Origin: Microbacterium karelineae | Lineage (GTDB): Bacteria > Actinomycetota > Actinomycetes > Actinomycetales > Microbacteriaceae | DNA: 64,000 nucleotides | NCBI RefSeq assembly: GCF_009745985.1 | Contig: NZ_WFIX01000175.1 | Span: 1 to 64,000 of the forward strand | Direction of reading: 5' to 3' | In this document: positions 34,293 through 42,325 of the stretch, one piece after another | Numbering within the stretch: position 1 is the stretch's first letter | How the letters are laid out: each line of letters opens with the position of its first letter | Translations under genes and position numbers: made by a program | Notes under the pieces: model-generated | Seen by the model: only the letters and a program-made list of their open reading frames with translations | Databases searched by the model: none | Told to the model about the DNA's origin: nothing

Positions 34293-35870
34293 GTGAGCGA
34301 CCAGAATGCGCCGAATCCGTGGCCGCAGGGCCACGCCGCACCCGAGCCGACTCCCGCCGTCGGGCCGCAGACGCGGTTCGTCGAGCAGGCGACGCACGAG
34401 CAGCCCGCGGACGGCGACATCGCGAACGGCCAGCGCGGCCTGGGCCCGTTCACGCTGCGCGAATGGATGGTGATCGCGGCCGGTGTCGCGCTCACGGTGC
34501 TGTCGTTCTTCTCGCTCTTCTCGGGTGACGTGGGGCGCGGCTATGCGCCCGTGTGGTCGCTCGGCATCGCGTGGATCGGCGCCGTCGGGCTGCCGCTCGC
34601 GGCCGTCGTCCTCCTCGTCCTGCGCCGGTTCCTGCCGCGCTTCCGCAATGTGGGCGGTCTGAGCATCGACCAGGTCGCGTCGGTCGCCTTCGCCGTCGCC
34701 GCCTTCGTGTGGCTCGACATCGGCATCATCCTGTCGCAGATCTCGACCGCGATCAGCGGCCTCATCTCGCAGTTCGCGGGTGGGCTCCCGTTCGACTTCG
34801 GCGGGATGTTCGGGGTCAGCGCGATCGTGTGGGTCGCGTTCGCCGTCGCGCTCATCGGGGTGTTCTTCACCGTCTTCGCCCGCTTCGTCCCGCCGTTCGC
34901 CGACGACTTCGCGGATCGCGAGGAGGTGCCGGCGCACGCGACGGCACGCCCCGTGCGTCCGCTCGTGAAGGCGTCGCGCCCGCGGCCGGCGCCGGTCGAT
35001 GCGCCCGCCGCGGCGCCCGGGGCCGCCGGCGTGCCGCCGTACGCGCAGCAGCAGCCGGTCCCCGGCGCCGGCGGCGCGCACACCGCGCCGCAGCAGGCCG
35101 GCGACCCGCACGTGTGGCCGCAGGCCCCCGCCGCGCACGGCGCGCCGGGGCCGCAGATCCACGATTCGTTCGGACACCAGGCCGCGGCATCGCCGCAGGC
35201 GCACGATCCGTTCGGCCAGCAGGGGCGCGACCCGTTCGCCGCGCCCGAGGCGCGCCCGGCAGAGCAGCCCGCGGACGCCACCAGCGTCATCCCGGTCGCG
35301 CAGGACCCGGCGGCCGCGGGTGCACCCGCCGTCGCGGGGGACGCCGCTGCGCCGGCCGGCGGATCGATCGGGGCCGCCGACGCGGCGCCGCCCGCGGTCG
35401 AGCCGTCGCAGAAGGTGCCGGCCGTCGTGCCCGACGCGCAGGACGCCGGCGTCGCCGCGCCCGAGGCGCGGGACACCGGTGACGCTGCGCAGCGCGCTGA
35501 CGAGGTCGCGCCCGAGACGACCCCCGTCGCGAACGTCGCGCCGGCCGCCGCGAGCGCGGATCCCGCCGCTGCGGCCTCGCCCGACGCGGCCGCGCCGGTC
35601 GCGCAGGCCGCGCCGGTGGAGCAGGAGGCGCAGGCCTCGGCGCCGCAGGCCGCCGCCCCGCAGTCGCAGGCCGCGCCCGCCGCGCAGCCCTTCTGGGCGC
35701 TCGTGCCGGTCGAGCGGGATGTGCACGACTTCGACGGGCGCCCGATCTTCCGCATCGGGCCGACCGCGTGGGCGCTCGTGCTGGAGGATCGCGACGCGTA
35801 CTTCGTCGTGCGACACGACGACGGCCGCATCGGCTACCTGCACGACACGAGCGGCGTCACGCGCGGCTGA
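34293..35870 (+). CDS. Membrane protein with long Ala/Pro-rich tail and conserved C-terminal module
   Basis: Not recognised as a named family. It is 525 aa. Residues about 1-45 are polar; four hydrophobic helices follow (about 51-72, 88-112, 128-150, 172-200). Residues about 225-465 are a low-complexity Ala/Pro/Gln/Glu/Asp stretch with repeated AHDPFGQ/HDSFGHQ-type words. The last 60 residues (FWALVPVERDVHDFDGRPIF, ALVLEDRDAYFVVRHDDG) look folded. The tail probably projects into the cytoplasm or wall like a tether. GTG at 34293 has GAGGGAGAGGA ahead and a TAGGAT -10 at 34242-34247. It lies between dnaE and hisD; no function is assigned. Confidence 0.8.
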   Translation: MSDQNAPNPWPQGHAAPEPTPAVGPQTRFVEQATHEQPADGDIANGQRGLGPFTLREWMVIAAGVALTVLSFFSLFSGDVGRGYAPVWSLGIAWIGAVGLPLAAVVLLVLRRFLPRFRNVGGLSIDQVASVAFAVAAFVWLDIGIILSQISTAISGLISQFAGGLPFDFGGMFGVSAIVWVAFAVALIGVFFTVFARFVPPFADDFADREEVPAHATARPVRPLVKASRPRPAPVDAPAAAPGAAGVPPYAQQQPVPGAGGAHTAPQQAGDPHVWPQAPAAHGAPGPQIHDSFGHQAAASPQAHDPFGQQGRDPFAAPEARPAEQPADATSVIPVAQDPAAAGAPAVAGDAAAPAGGSIGAADAAPPAVEPSQKVPAVVPDAQDAGVAAPEARDTGDAAQRADEVAPETTPVANVAPAAASADPAAAASPDAAAPVAQAAPVEQEAQASAPQAAAPQSQAAPAAQPFWALVPVERDVHDFDGRPIFRIGPTAWALVLEDRDAYFVVRHDDGRIGYLHDTSGVTRG

Positions 35871-35920
35871 GCGCCGCCCGACGCGATCGCCCGGATCCAC
35901 CTCCCAGCGAAGGACCCCAC

Positions 35921-37222
35921 ATGCGCACGATCGACCTGCGCGGCCGGAGCCTGACTCCCGCCGAGCTCCTCGCCGCCGTCCCGCGCGCGAGCGAGGCCCT
36001 CGCCGCCGCCCGTGAGGCGGCCGCCGCGATCGTCGCGGCGGTGCGCGACGAGGGCGAGTCGGCCCTGCGCGCGCAGGCCGCGCGCTTCGACGGCGTCGAG
36101 GGGCATGCGATCCGGGTGCCGCGGTCGCACATCGATGAGGCACTCGCCGGGCTCGAGGCCGATGTGCGCGCCGCGCTCGACGAGTCGATCGCGCGCGTGC
36201 GCGAGGGATCCGCGGCGCAGGTCCCCGCGCCCCGCACCACCGACATCGCGCCGGGCGCCAGGGTGTCGCAGCGCTGGCAGCCCGTCACCCGCGCGGGCGT
36301 GTACGTGCCCGGCGGGAAGGCGGTGTACCCGTCGAGCGTCATCATGAACGTCGTGCCGGCGCAGGTCGCGGGCGTCGGCAGCATCGCCGTCGCTTCGCCT
36401 CCGCAGTCGGCACACGGCGGGAGGGTGCACCCGACGATCCTCGCGGTCGCCGGGCTGCTCGGTGTCGACGAGGTGTACGCGATCGGGGGAGCGGGCGCGA
36501 TCGGCGCCCTCGCCCACGGCGTCGCGGGAGTCGACCTCGCGCCCGTCGACGTCGTCACGGGGCCCGGGAACAACTTCGTCGCCGCGGCCAAGCGCATCGT
36601 CTCGTCGTTCGTCGGCACGGACGCCGAGGCGGGCGCGACCGAGATCCTCGTCGCCGCCGACGACACGGCCGACGCGGCCCTCATCGCATACGACCTCGTC
36701 AGCCAGGCCGAGCACGACGAGCAGGCCGCCGCGGTGCTCGTCACGACCTCGGCCGATCTGGCCCGGGGCGTGCAGGATCGCCTCGACCGGATCGCGCCCG
36801 CGACCCGCCACGCCGAGCGGATCGCGGCGGCCCTCGCCGGCCCTCAGTCGGCGATCGTGCTCGTCGACGACGCGGACACGATGGAGCGCTTCAGCAACGC
36901 GTACGGGCCGGAGCACCTCGAGCTGCACCTCGCAGACGCGCGCGAGGCCGCCGATCGCTACACGAACGCGGGCGCCCTGTTCGTGGGATCCGCCACCCCC
37001 GTCAGCCTCGGCGACTACATGGCGGGCAGCAACCACGTGCTGCCGACCGACGGGCAGTCGCGTTACGCGTCGGGGCTCGGGGCCTACACGTTCCTGCGCC
37101 CGCAGCAGGTGATCGAATACGACCGCGACGCGCTCGGGGTCGTCGCCGACCGCATCGTCGCCCTGGCGGACGCCGAGGCGCTGCCGGCGCACGGCGAGGC
37201 CGTCCGCGCGCGCTTCGCGTGA
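35921..37222 (+). CDS. hisD: Histidinol dehydrogenase
   Basis: Zinc enzyme for the last two steps of histidine synthesis (histidinol to histidine, two NAD reduced). It is 433 aa. Motifs: RAGVYVPGGKAVYPSSVIMN, VVTGPGNNFVAAAKR, the zinc/catalytic SQAEHDEQA (Gln and His ligands), YGPEHLEL, and GSNHVLPT near the C-terminus. ATG at 35921 is preceded by a GCGAAGGA site. The other his genes are not in the window, so hisD stands alone here. Confidence 0.97.
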   Translation: MRTIDLRGRSLTPAELLAAVPRASEALAAAREAAAAIVAAVRDEGESALRAQAARFDGVEGHAIRVPRSHIDEALAGLEADVRAALDESIARVREGSAAQVPAPRTTDIAPGARVSQRWQPVTRAGVYVPGGKAVYPSSVIMNVVPAQVAGVGSIAVASPPQSAHGGRVHPTILAVAGLLGVDEVYAIGGAGAIGALAHGVAGVDLAPVDVVTGPGNNFVAAAKRIVSSFVGTDAEAGATEILVAADDTADAALIAYDLVSQAEHDEQAAAVLVTTSADLARGVQDRLDRIAPATRHAERIAAALAGPQSAIVLVDDADTMERFSNAYGPEHLELHLADAREAADRYTNAGALFVGSATPVSLGDYMAGSNHVLPTDGQSRYASGLGAYTFLRPQQVIEYDRDALGVVADRIVALADAEALPAHGEAVRARFA

Positions 37223-37260
37223 CGCGGGCGCGGATCGCGGCGCGGTAGGCTGACGAGGCT

Positions 37261-37722
37261 ATGCACTGCCCGTTCTGTCGCCACCCCGATTCGCGCGTCA
37301 TCGATTCGCGCACGACCGACGACGGGCTCGCCATCCGCCGGCGCCGCCAGTGCCCCGAATGCGGGGGCAGGTTCTCGACCGTCGAGACGGCGAGCCTCAA
37401 TGTCGTGAAGCGGTCGGGCGCCGTCGAGCCCTTCTCGCGCGACAAGGTGATCATCGGCGCCCGCAAGGCATGCCAGGGGCGGCCCGTCACAGACGGCGAC
37501 CTCGCGATCCTCGCCCAGAAGGTCGAGGAGGCGCTCCGGCAGACGGGCCAGAGCACGTTCGAGGCGAACGACATCGGCCTCGCGATCCTCGAGCCGCTGC
37601 GCGACCTCGACGAGATCGCGTACCTGCGGTTCGCGAGCGTGTATCGAGCATTCGAGTCCCTCGAGGACTTCGAGGACGCGATCGCCGAGCTGCGCGCCGA
37701 CCACCACCCGACCGAGGAATGA
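37261..37722 (+). CDS. nrdR: Transcriptional repressor NrdR
   Basis: Repressor of ribonucleotide reductase genes, 153 aa. The N-terminal zinc ribbon has CPFC (3-6) and CPEC (31-34), followed by an ATP-cone domain that senses dATP ([19 protein letters not shown]). TAGGCT at 37246-37251 lies nine bases before the ATG, with GAGG in between. pyrD follows after four bases, so the two nucleotide-related genes probably share a transcript. Confidence 0.97.
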   Translation: MHCPFCRHPDSRVIDSRTTDDGLAIRRRRQCPECGGRFSTVETASLNVVKRSGAVEPFSRDKVIIGARKACQGRPVTDGDLAILAQKVEEALRQTGQSTFEANDIGLAILEPLRDLDEIAYLRFASVYRAFESLEDFEDAIAELRADHHPTEE

Positions 37723-37726
37723 GCCG

Positions 37727-38749
37727 ATGCTGTACGACCTGATCTTCCGCCTCGGCTTCCGCCGCATGGATCCCGAGTTCGCGCATCACCTCGGCATGAC
37801 CGCCGTGCGGATCCTGGGTTCGCGCCCCCTCGCGCCGATCGTCCGGCGGTGCACGCGGCCCGAGCCGTCCCTGGCCGTCGAGGCGCTGGGGCGCACGTTC
37901 CCCACGCCGTTCGGCGTCGCCGCCGGCTTCGACAAGAACGCGGTCGGCGTGCGCGGCCTCGACGCGCTCGGCTTCGGGCACGTCGAGATCGGCACCGTCA
38001 CGGCGATCCCGCAGCCCGGGAACGACCGGCCGCGGCTGTTCCGGCTCGTCGCCGATCGCGCCCTCGCCAACCGCATGGGCTTCAACAACGCCGGCGCCGC
38101 GGCCGCGGCGCGACGCCTGGCGCGCCTGCGCCGCGGGGGAGCGGTCGTCGGGGCGAACATCGGCAAGAGCCGGGTGGTCGACGTCGAGAACGCGACGGCC
38201 GACTACGTCCGCAGCGCCCGTCTCCTCGCGCCGCTCGCCGACTACCTCGCGGTGAACGTGTCATCCCCGAACACCCCCGGACTGCGCGGTCTGCAGGCGG
38301 TCGAGACGCTGCGCCCGCTCCTCGAGGCGGTGCGCGACGCCGCGGGCGCGACGCCCCTGCTCGTGAAGATCGCCCCCGACCTCCCCGACGACGAGGTGCG
38401 CGGCCTCGCCCGCCTCGCCGCAGATCTGCGCCTCGATGGGCTCATCGCGACGAACACGACCATCTCGCGGGATGGTCTCGTCACGGACGCGCGCGCGGTC
38501 GAGGCGATCGGCGCGGGCGGCCTCTCGGGCCCGCCCGTGCGCGAGAGGTCGCTCGAGGTGCTGCGGCTCGTGCGTGACGAGGTCGCGGATCCGTCGTTCT
38601 GTGTGATCTCCGTCGGCGGCGTCGACACGGCGCGCGATGTGCGCGAGCGGCTCGACGCGGGCGCGACGCTCGTGCAGGGTTACACGGGGTTCATCTACCG
38701 CGGCCCGCTCTGGGCGCACCAGATCAACCGCGGTCTCGCCGCCGACTGA
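37727..38749 (+). CDS. pyrD: Quinone-dependent dihydroorotate dehydrogenase (class 2)
   Basis: Membrane-associated FMN enzyme of pyrimidine synthesis that oxidises dihydroorotate to orotate with a quinone acceptor. It is 340 aa. The N-terminal amphipathic helix (MLYDLIFRLGFRRMDPEFAHHL) is the quinone/membrane entry region that marks class 2. The catalytic serine region is NVSSPNTPGLR (179-180 area), with FGVAAGFDKNA, NRMGFNNAG and GYTGFIYRGP. It feeds electrons to the quinone pool that the downstream qcr complex drains. Confidence 0.97.
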   Translation: MLYDLIFRLGFRRMDPEFAHHLGMTAVRILGSRPLAPIVRRCTRPEPSLAVEALGRTFPTPFGVAAGFDKNAVGVRGLDALGFGHVEIGTVTAIPQPGNDRPRLFRLVADRALANRMGFNNAGAAAAARRLARLRRGGAVVGANIGKSRVVDVENATADYVRSARLLAPLADYLAVNVSSPNTPGLRGLQAVETLRPLLEAVRDAAGATPLLVKIAPDLPDDEVRGLARLAADLRLDGLIATNTTISRDGLVTDARAVEAIGAGGLSGPPVRERSLEVLRLVRDEVADPSFCVISVGGVDTARDVRERLDAGATLVQGYTGFIYRGPLWAHQINRGLAAD

Positions 38750-38773
38750 GGCCGCGCGGACCCGCCGTCGCGG

Positions 38774-39340
38774 TCAGACGCGGGGGTACTCGCCGCGCTT
38801 CGCCTGCGGCTTCGGCATGCGCATGAAGCGCATCTGGATCGAGCGCATCGCCGCGTACCAGCCGAGGCCCTTCTCTCGGCGGTCCTCGCCGAACTTCTCC
38901 GCGGCGAGCTTCTTCACGCGGTTCGACAGGAGGATCATGTCGCCGATGACGAACAGGATGAACGCCCACAGCGCGACGAACGACCAGAACTGCGTGAACG
39001 AGGTCGGGATGAAGGTCAGGACGATGACGACGACCATCATCGGCATGAGGAACTCGCCCAGGTGCCAGCCCGCGTCGGTCCAGTCGCGCACGAAGCGGCG
39101 CTGCGGCCCCTTGTCGCGCGCGGGCATGTAGCGCTCCTCGCCGTTGGCCATGCCGACGCGAGCGCGCTCCTGGCGCTCGCGCATCTCGGCGCGCGCCGCA
39201 CGCTTCGCGTCCTTCGTCGTCGCGACGAGGGGGCGCACGCGCTTCGCCTCCTGCTCGGCGCGCGTCGGCGTCGGACGACCCTTGCCCTCGTTCCGCGGCG
39301 CGGCCGCGTCGTCGTCGGCAGGGGATGCGTTCTTGGCCAT
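38774..39340 (-). CDS. DUF3043 membrane protein
   Basis: 188-aa protein of the actinobacterial DUF3043 family. It has a charged N-terminal third rich in Arg/Glu (RAARAEMRERQERARVGM, KDKGPQRRFVRDW-like region) and two transmembrane helices (about 97-117 and 119-141). The C-terminal part is basic. Its function is unknown; it is conserved next to the aa3/bcc respiratory genes in actinobacteria. It converges on pyrD (24-base gap) and diverges from the M20 peptidase with only 47 bases between the starts. Confidence 0.9.
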   Translation of the reverse strand: MAKNASPADDDAAAPRNEGKGRPTPTRAEQEAKRVRPLVATTKDAKRAARAEMRERQERARVGMANGEERYMPARDKGPQRRFVRDWTDAGWHLGEFLMPMMVVVIVLTFIPTSFTQFWSFVALWAFILFVIGDMILLSNRVKKLAAEKFGEDRREKGLGWYAAMRSIQMRFMRMPKPQAKRGEYPRV

Positions 39341-39374
39341 CGGATACCTCGGGTCTCAGAGCAGGGGATCCCCA

Positions 39375-39380
39375 TAAGAT
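39375..39380 (+). promoter_or_regulatory. -10 box of leaderless M20 peptidase promoter
   Basis: TAAGAT is followed by seven bases and the ATG at 39388. The divergent DUF3043 gene must draw its promoter from the same 47-base gap, so the two promoters overlap or abut. Confidence 0.5.
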
Positions 39381-39387
39381 TACCCGC

Positions 39388-40812
39388 ATGACTTCCTCGG
39401 CACCTGACGGAACCGTTCCCGACGACGACCAGGCGCTCCTCGAGGCCGTGGCGGGGGGATTCCCCGCCGCCGTCGACGACCTCGGGCGGCTCGTGCGGAT
39501 TCCCGGCATCGCGTGGCCGGCGTTCGATCAGACGGCCCTCGAGCGCAGCGCCGAGGCGATCGCGGCCCTCGCGCGTGAGACCGGCCTGTTCGACGCGGTC
39601 GACATCGAGCGCGCACCCGTCGCCGACGGCGACGGCGCCGAACTCGGCCAGCCCGCCGTGCTCGCGGTGCGCCGGGCCCGGAACGGGCGCCCGACGATCA
39701 TGCTGTACGCCCACCACGACGTGCAGCCGCCCGGTGACGAGGCGCTGTGGGAGACGCCGCCGTTCGAGCCGACTGTGCGCGACGGACGCATCTATGCGCG
39801 CGGGGCGGCCGATGACAAGGCCGGTGTCATGACGCACATCGCGTCGCTGCGCGCCCTCGCCGAGACGATCGGATCCGACGATCTCGACCTCGGCATCGTG
39901 CTGTTCGTCGAGGGCGAGGAGGAGTACGGCTCGCGCTCGTTCGCCCCGTTCCTCGAGGCGCACGCCGAGGCCATGCGCGCCGATGTCATCGTGATCGCCG
40001 ACTCCGGCAACCTCGACTCCGAGACCCCGGCGGTGACGGTGTCGCTGCGCGGCAACGCGAAGTTCCACCTCACGGTGCGCACGCTCGACCACGCCTCGCA
40101 CTCCGGCATGTTCGGCGGCGCCGTGCCCGACGCGATGATGGCCGCGGTGCGGCTGCTGTCGACGCTGTGGGACGAGAGCGGATCCGTCGCCGTCGAGGGC
40201 CTCGCCGTCCGCGACGCGGACACGCCCCCTTACGACGAGGGCCAGCTGCGCGCCGAGACGGGCCTGCTCGACGGCGTGCGCCCCGCGGGGGACGGGTCGA
40301 TCCTCGGACGCATCTGGAACAAGCCGACCGTCACGGTGACGGGGATCGACTTCACCTCGGTCGAGGCCGCGAGCAACACGCTCTCTCCGGAGGTCACGCT
40401 CGTCCTCAGCTGCCGGGTCGCGCCGGGGCAGTCGTCGGCAGATGCGTATGCGGCGCTCGAGCACCACCTGCGCGCGCACGCGCCCTTCGGTGCGCAGCTG
40501 GAGTTCAGCGAGATCGATCTCGGCGACAGCGTGCTCGTGGACACCGATGGGTGGGCGATCGGCGAGGCGCGGCGCGCGCTCGCCGACGGCTACGGCCGTG
40601 AGGCGGTCGACTACGGCATCGGCGGATCCATTCCATTCATCTCGGATCTGGTGGACCGCTTCCCCCAGGCGCAGATCCTCGTGACGGGCGTCGAGGATCC
40701 GCACTCGCGCGCGCACAGCCCGAATGAGTCGCTGCACATCGACACGTTCCGCCACGCGATCCGCTCCGAGGCGCTGCTGCTCGCGCGGCTCGGCCGGCGC
40801 GAGATGCCGTGA
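39388..40812 (+). CDS. M20 family dipeptidase/peptidase
   Basis: 474-aa di-zinc metallopeptidase. Metal and catalytic motifs: LYAHHDVQPPGD (His, Asp), RGAADDKAGVMTHI (bridging Asp), FVEGEEEYGS (Glu base and ligand), ADSGN (Asp), and the dimerisation domain LDHASHSGMFGG in the middle; SPNESLH supplies the last His. It is expected to cleave dipeptides or similar amides in the cytoplasm; the substrate is not known. ATG at 39388 is chosen by the TAAGAT box seven bases upstream. It is followed by erpA, as in the mycobacterial ctaC region. Confidence 0.93.
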   Translation: MTSSAPDGTVPDDDQALLEAVAGGFPAAVDDLGRLVRIPGIAWPAFDQTALERSAEAIAALARETGLFDAVDIERAPVADGDGAELGQPAVLAVRRARNGRPTIMLYAHHDVQPPGDEALWETPPFEPTVRDGRIYARGAADDKAGVMTHIASLRALAETIGSDDLDLGIVLFVEGEEEYGSRSFAPFLEAHAEAMRADVIVIADSGNLDSETPAVTVSLRGNAKFHLTVRTLDHASHSGMFGGAVPDAMMAAVRLLSTLWDESGSVAVEGLAVRDADTPPYDEGQLRAETGLLDGVRPAGDGSILGRIWNKPTVTVTGIDFTSVEAASNTLSPEVTLVLSCRVAPGQSSADAYAALEHHLRAHAPFGAQLEFSEIDLGDSVLVDTDGWAIGEARRALADGYGREAVDYGIGGSIPFISDLVDRFPQAQILVTGVEDPHSRAHSPNESLHIDTFRHAIRSEALLLARLGRREMP

Positions 40813-40839
40813 CCTGCGCCCGGCGCGGAGAACGGCCGA

Positions 40840-40845
40840 TAGAAT
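40840..40845 (+). promoter_or_regulatory. -10 box upstream of erpA
   Basis: TAGAAT sits 47 bases before the erpA ATG but exactly six bases before another ATG (40852). The transcript may therefore begin with a leaderless start codon. Confidence 0.5.
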
Positions 40846-40851
40846 CGAGCC

Positions 40852-40899
40852 ATGCCGCCGCGAGCGGCGACACCCGGAGAGGAGAACTGTCATGACTGA
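40852..40899 (+). CDS. Candidate leaderless 15-codon upstream ORF of erpA
   Basis: ATG at 40852 lies six bases after TAGAAT, the same spacing as the leaderless genes of this window. The ORF reads MPPRAATPGEENCHD, then TGA at 40897-40899. It contains one Cys and spans the erpA ribosome-binding site (GGAGAGGAG). It ends eight bases inside erpA in another frame, so ribosomes on it would affect erpA initiation. Translation is inferred, not shown. Confidence 0.4.
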   Translation: MPPRAATPGEENCHD

Positions 40900-41257
40900 C
40901 ACCACGATGGCGGCGCCCGCCACGGATCGTGCGCACGGCGTCGGCCTCACCGACGCCGCCGCGGCCAAGGTGAAGAGCCTGCTCGAGCAGGAGGGACGCG
41001 ACGACCTGCGTCTGCGCGTCGCCGTGCAGCCCGGAGGCTGCTCGGGCCTCATCTACCAGCTGTACTTCGACGAGCGCTACCTGGAAGGCGACGAGACGGT
41101 CGACTTCGGAGGCGTCGAGGTGATCGTCGACAACATGTCCGTCCCCTACCTGGACGGCGCGTCGATCGATTTCAAGGACACGATCTCGGAGCAGGGGTTC
41201 ACGATCGACAATCCCAACGCGGGCGGCAGCTGCGCCTGCGGCGACAGCTTCCACTGA
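40892..41257 (+). CDS. erpA: Iron-sulfur cluster insertion/A-type carrier protein
   Basis: A-type Fe-S carrier of 121 aa that delivers clusters to client proteins; the Rieske protein encoded in this window is a likely client. The three conserved cysteines are in QPGGCSGLIY and the C-terminal GGSCACGDSFH. ATG at 40892 has GGAGAGGAG ahead. It lies at the start of the cytochrome oxidase block and is followed by a terminator hairpin. HesB/ErpA/IscA naming in actinobacteria varies. Confidence 0.93.
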   Translation: MTDTTMAAPATDRAHGVGLTDAAAAKVKSLLEQEGRDDLRLRVAVQPGGCSGLIYQLYFDERYLEGDETVDFGGVEVIVDNMSVPYLDGASIDFKDTISEQGFTIDNPNAGGSCACGDSFH

Positions 41258-41268
41258 TCAGCCCTGCA

Positions 41269-41302
41269 AAACGCCCCGTGTGCCCCGGCACGCGGGGCGT
41301 TT
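41269..41302 (+). terminator. Terminator after erpA
   Basis: AAACGCCCCG (41269-41278) pairs with CGGGGCGTTT (41293-41302); the short inner loop can also pair (GTGC/GCAC). It ends in a short T run and lies 12 bases past the erpA stop. Confidence 0.75.
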
Positions 41303-41317
41303 CGCGCGCCCCGCCGG

Positions 41318-41335
41318 TTTCGACGACGTGTCGAA
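41318..41335 (+). promoter_or_regulatory. Palindromic element upstream of ctaC
   Basis: TTTCGACGACGTGTCGAA contains a perfect inverted repeat, TTCGAC-N5-GTCGAA. It lies about 40 bases upstream of the TAGGAT -10 (41376-41381) of the ctaC promoter. A related sequence, 15 of 18 identical, occurs at 54125-54142 between ctaE and trpD. Confidence 0.4.
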
Positions 41336-41417
41336 CTCGCTGGGAAGGTGGCATGAACAGCGTGGGCGGTTGCCATAGGATGGTTCTCAGCCACATCCAT
41401 GTTCGAAAGGTGAATTC

Positions 41418-42323
41418 GTGCCGTCGAGACGCCGAATCCGCTGGGCCGCGGTCCCCGTGATCGCCGCGGCCGCTGCAGCACTCGCGGGGTGCACTCCCAC
41501 TGAGCTTCACGGTTACCTGCCGGGCTTCGACAGCTCGGGGCAGGCGACGACGAACCAGACCGAGGGCATCGCCTCGCTGTGGGTCGGCTCGTGGATCGTG
41601 CTCCTCGTCGTCGGCGTGATCACCTGGGGCCTCATGCTCTGGGCGATGATCGTATACCGCCGGCGCAAGGGCCAGACCGGCCTCCCCGTGCAGCTGCGGT
41701 ACAACATGCCGATCGAGATCTTCTTCACCTCGGTGCCGATGATCCTCGTCATCGGGATGTTCGCCTTCACCGTGCGCGAGCAGACCGCCATCGAGCGGCC
41801 CTGGGCGGAAGACGAGGTCGAGGTCTCGATCACCGCGATCGCCAAGCAGTGGTCGTGGGACTTCCAGTACGACGAGGCCGCCCCCGGCGGCGAGACCGTC
41901 TACACGATGGGCGTGCAGGCGCAGCCCGACGAGGACGGGAACATCGACCAGGAGGCGCTTCCGACGCTCGTCCTCCCCGTCGACAAGAAGGTCACGATCG
42001 ACCTCCAGTCGCGCGATGTCATCCACTCGTTCTGGATCATCGACTTCCTGTACAAGAAGGACATGTACATCGGCCACGACAACTCGTGGTCGTTCATCCC
42101 GACCCGCGAGGGCACGTACGCCGGCAAGTGCGCCGAGCTGTGCGGCGAGTACCACTCGATGATGCTCTTCAACGTCGAGGTCGTCAGCGAGTCCGAGTAC
42201 GAGCAGTACGTCGCCGAGCTCGAGACCGCCGGCAACACGGGTGACGTCAACGACGCATACGACCGTCTGCAGAACAACCCCGGCACCGACGGGACGCGTT
42301 CCGAGACCGAGGAAGGACACTGA
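41418..42323 (+). CDS. ctaC: Cytochrome c oxidase subunit II
   Basis: aa3-type oxidase subunit that receives electrons at the CuA centre. It is 301 aa. A signal peptide ends in the lipobox LAGC (Cys25), so it is a predicted lipoprotein processed by LspA. Two transmembrane helices follow (about 52-76 and 100-118), then the cupredoxin domain with CuA ligands in DVIHSFWI and [15 protein letters not shown] at 41418 has GAAAGGTG ahead. It starts ctaC-ctaD-ctaF, with 2- and 4-base junctions. Confidence 0.97.
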   Translation: MPSRRRIRWAAVPVIAAAAAALAGCTPTELHGYLPGFDSSGQATTNQTEGIASLWVGSWIVLLVVGVITWGLMLWAMIVYRRRKGQTGLPVQLRYNMPIEIFFTSVPMILVIGMFAFTVREQTAIERPWAEDEVEVSITAIAKQWSWDFQYDEAAPGGETVYTMGVQAQPDEDGNIDQEALPTLVLPVDKKVTIDLQSRDVIHSFWIIDFLYKKDMYIGHDNSWSFIPTREGTYAGKCAELCGEYHSMMLFNVEVVSESEYEQYVAELETAGNTGDVNDAYDRLQNNPGTDGTRSETEEGH

Positions 42324-42325
42324 GC

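Noticed and set aside
30386-34495. A 1369-codon open frame on the minus strand across dnaE
   Set aside because: It is the mirror of dnaE codon usage in a GC-rich genome; the product is Arg/Val/Glu/His-rich with no recognisable domain and dnaE on the other strand is certain.
38750-38773. Terminator between pyrD and the DUF3043 gene
   Set aside because: Only short imperfect CCGCG/CGCGG pairing is visible; not enough for a call.
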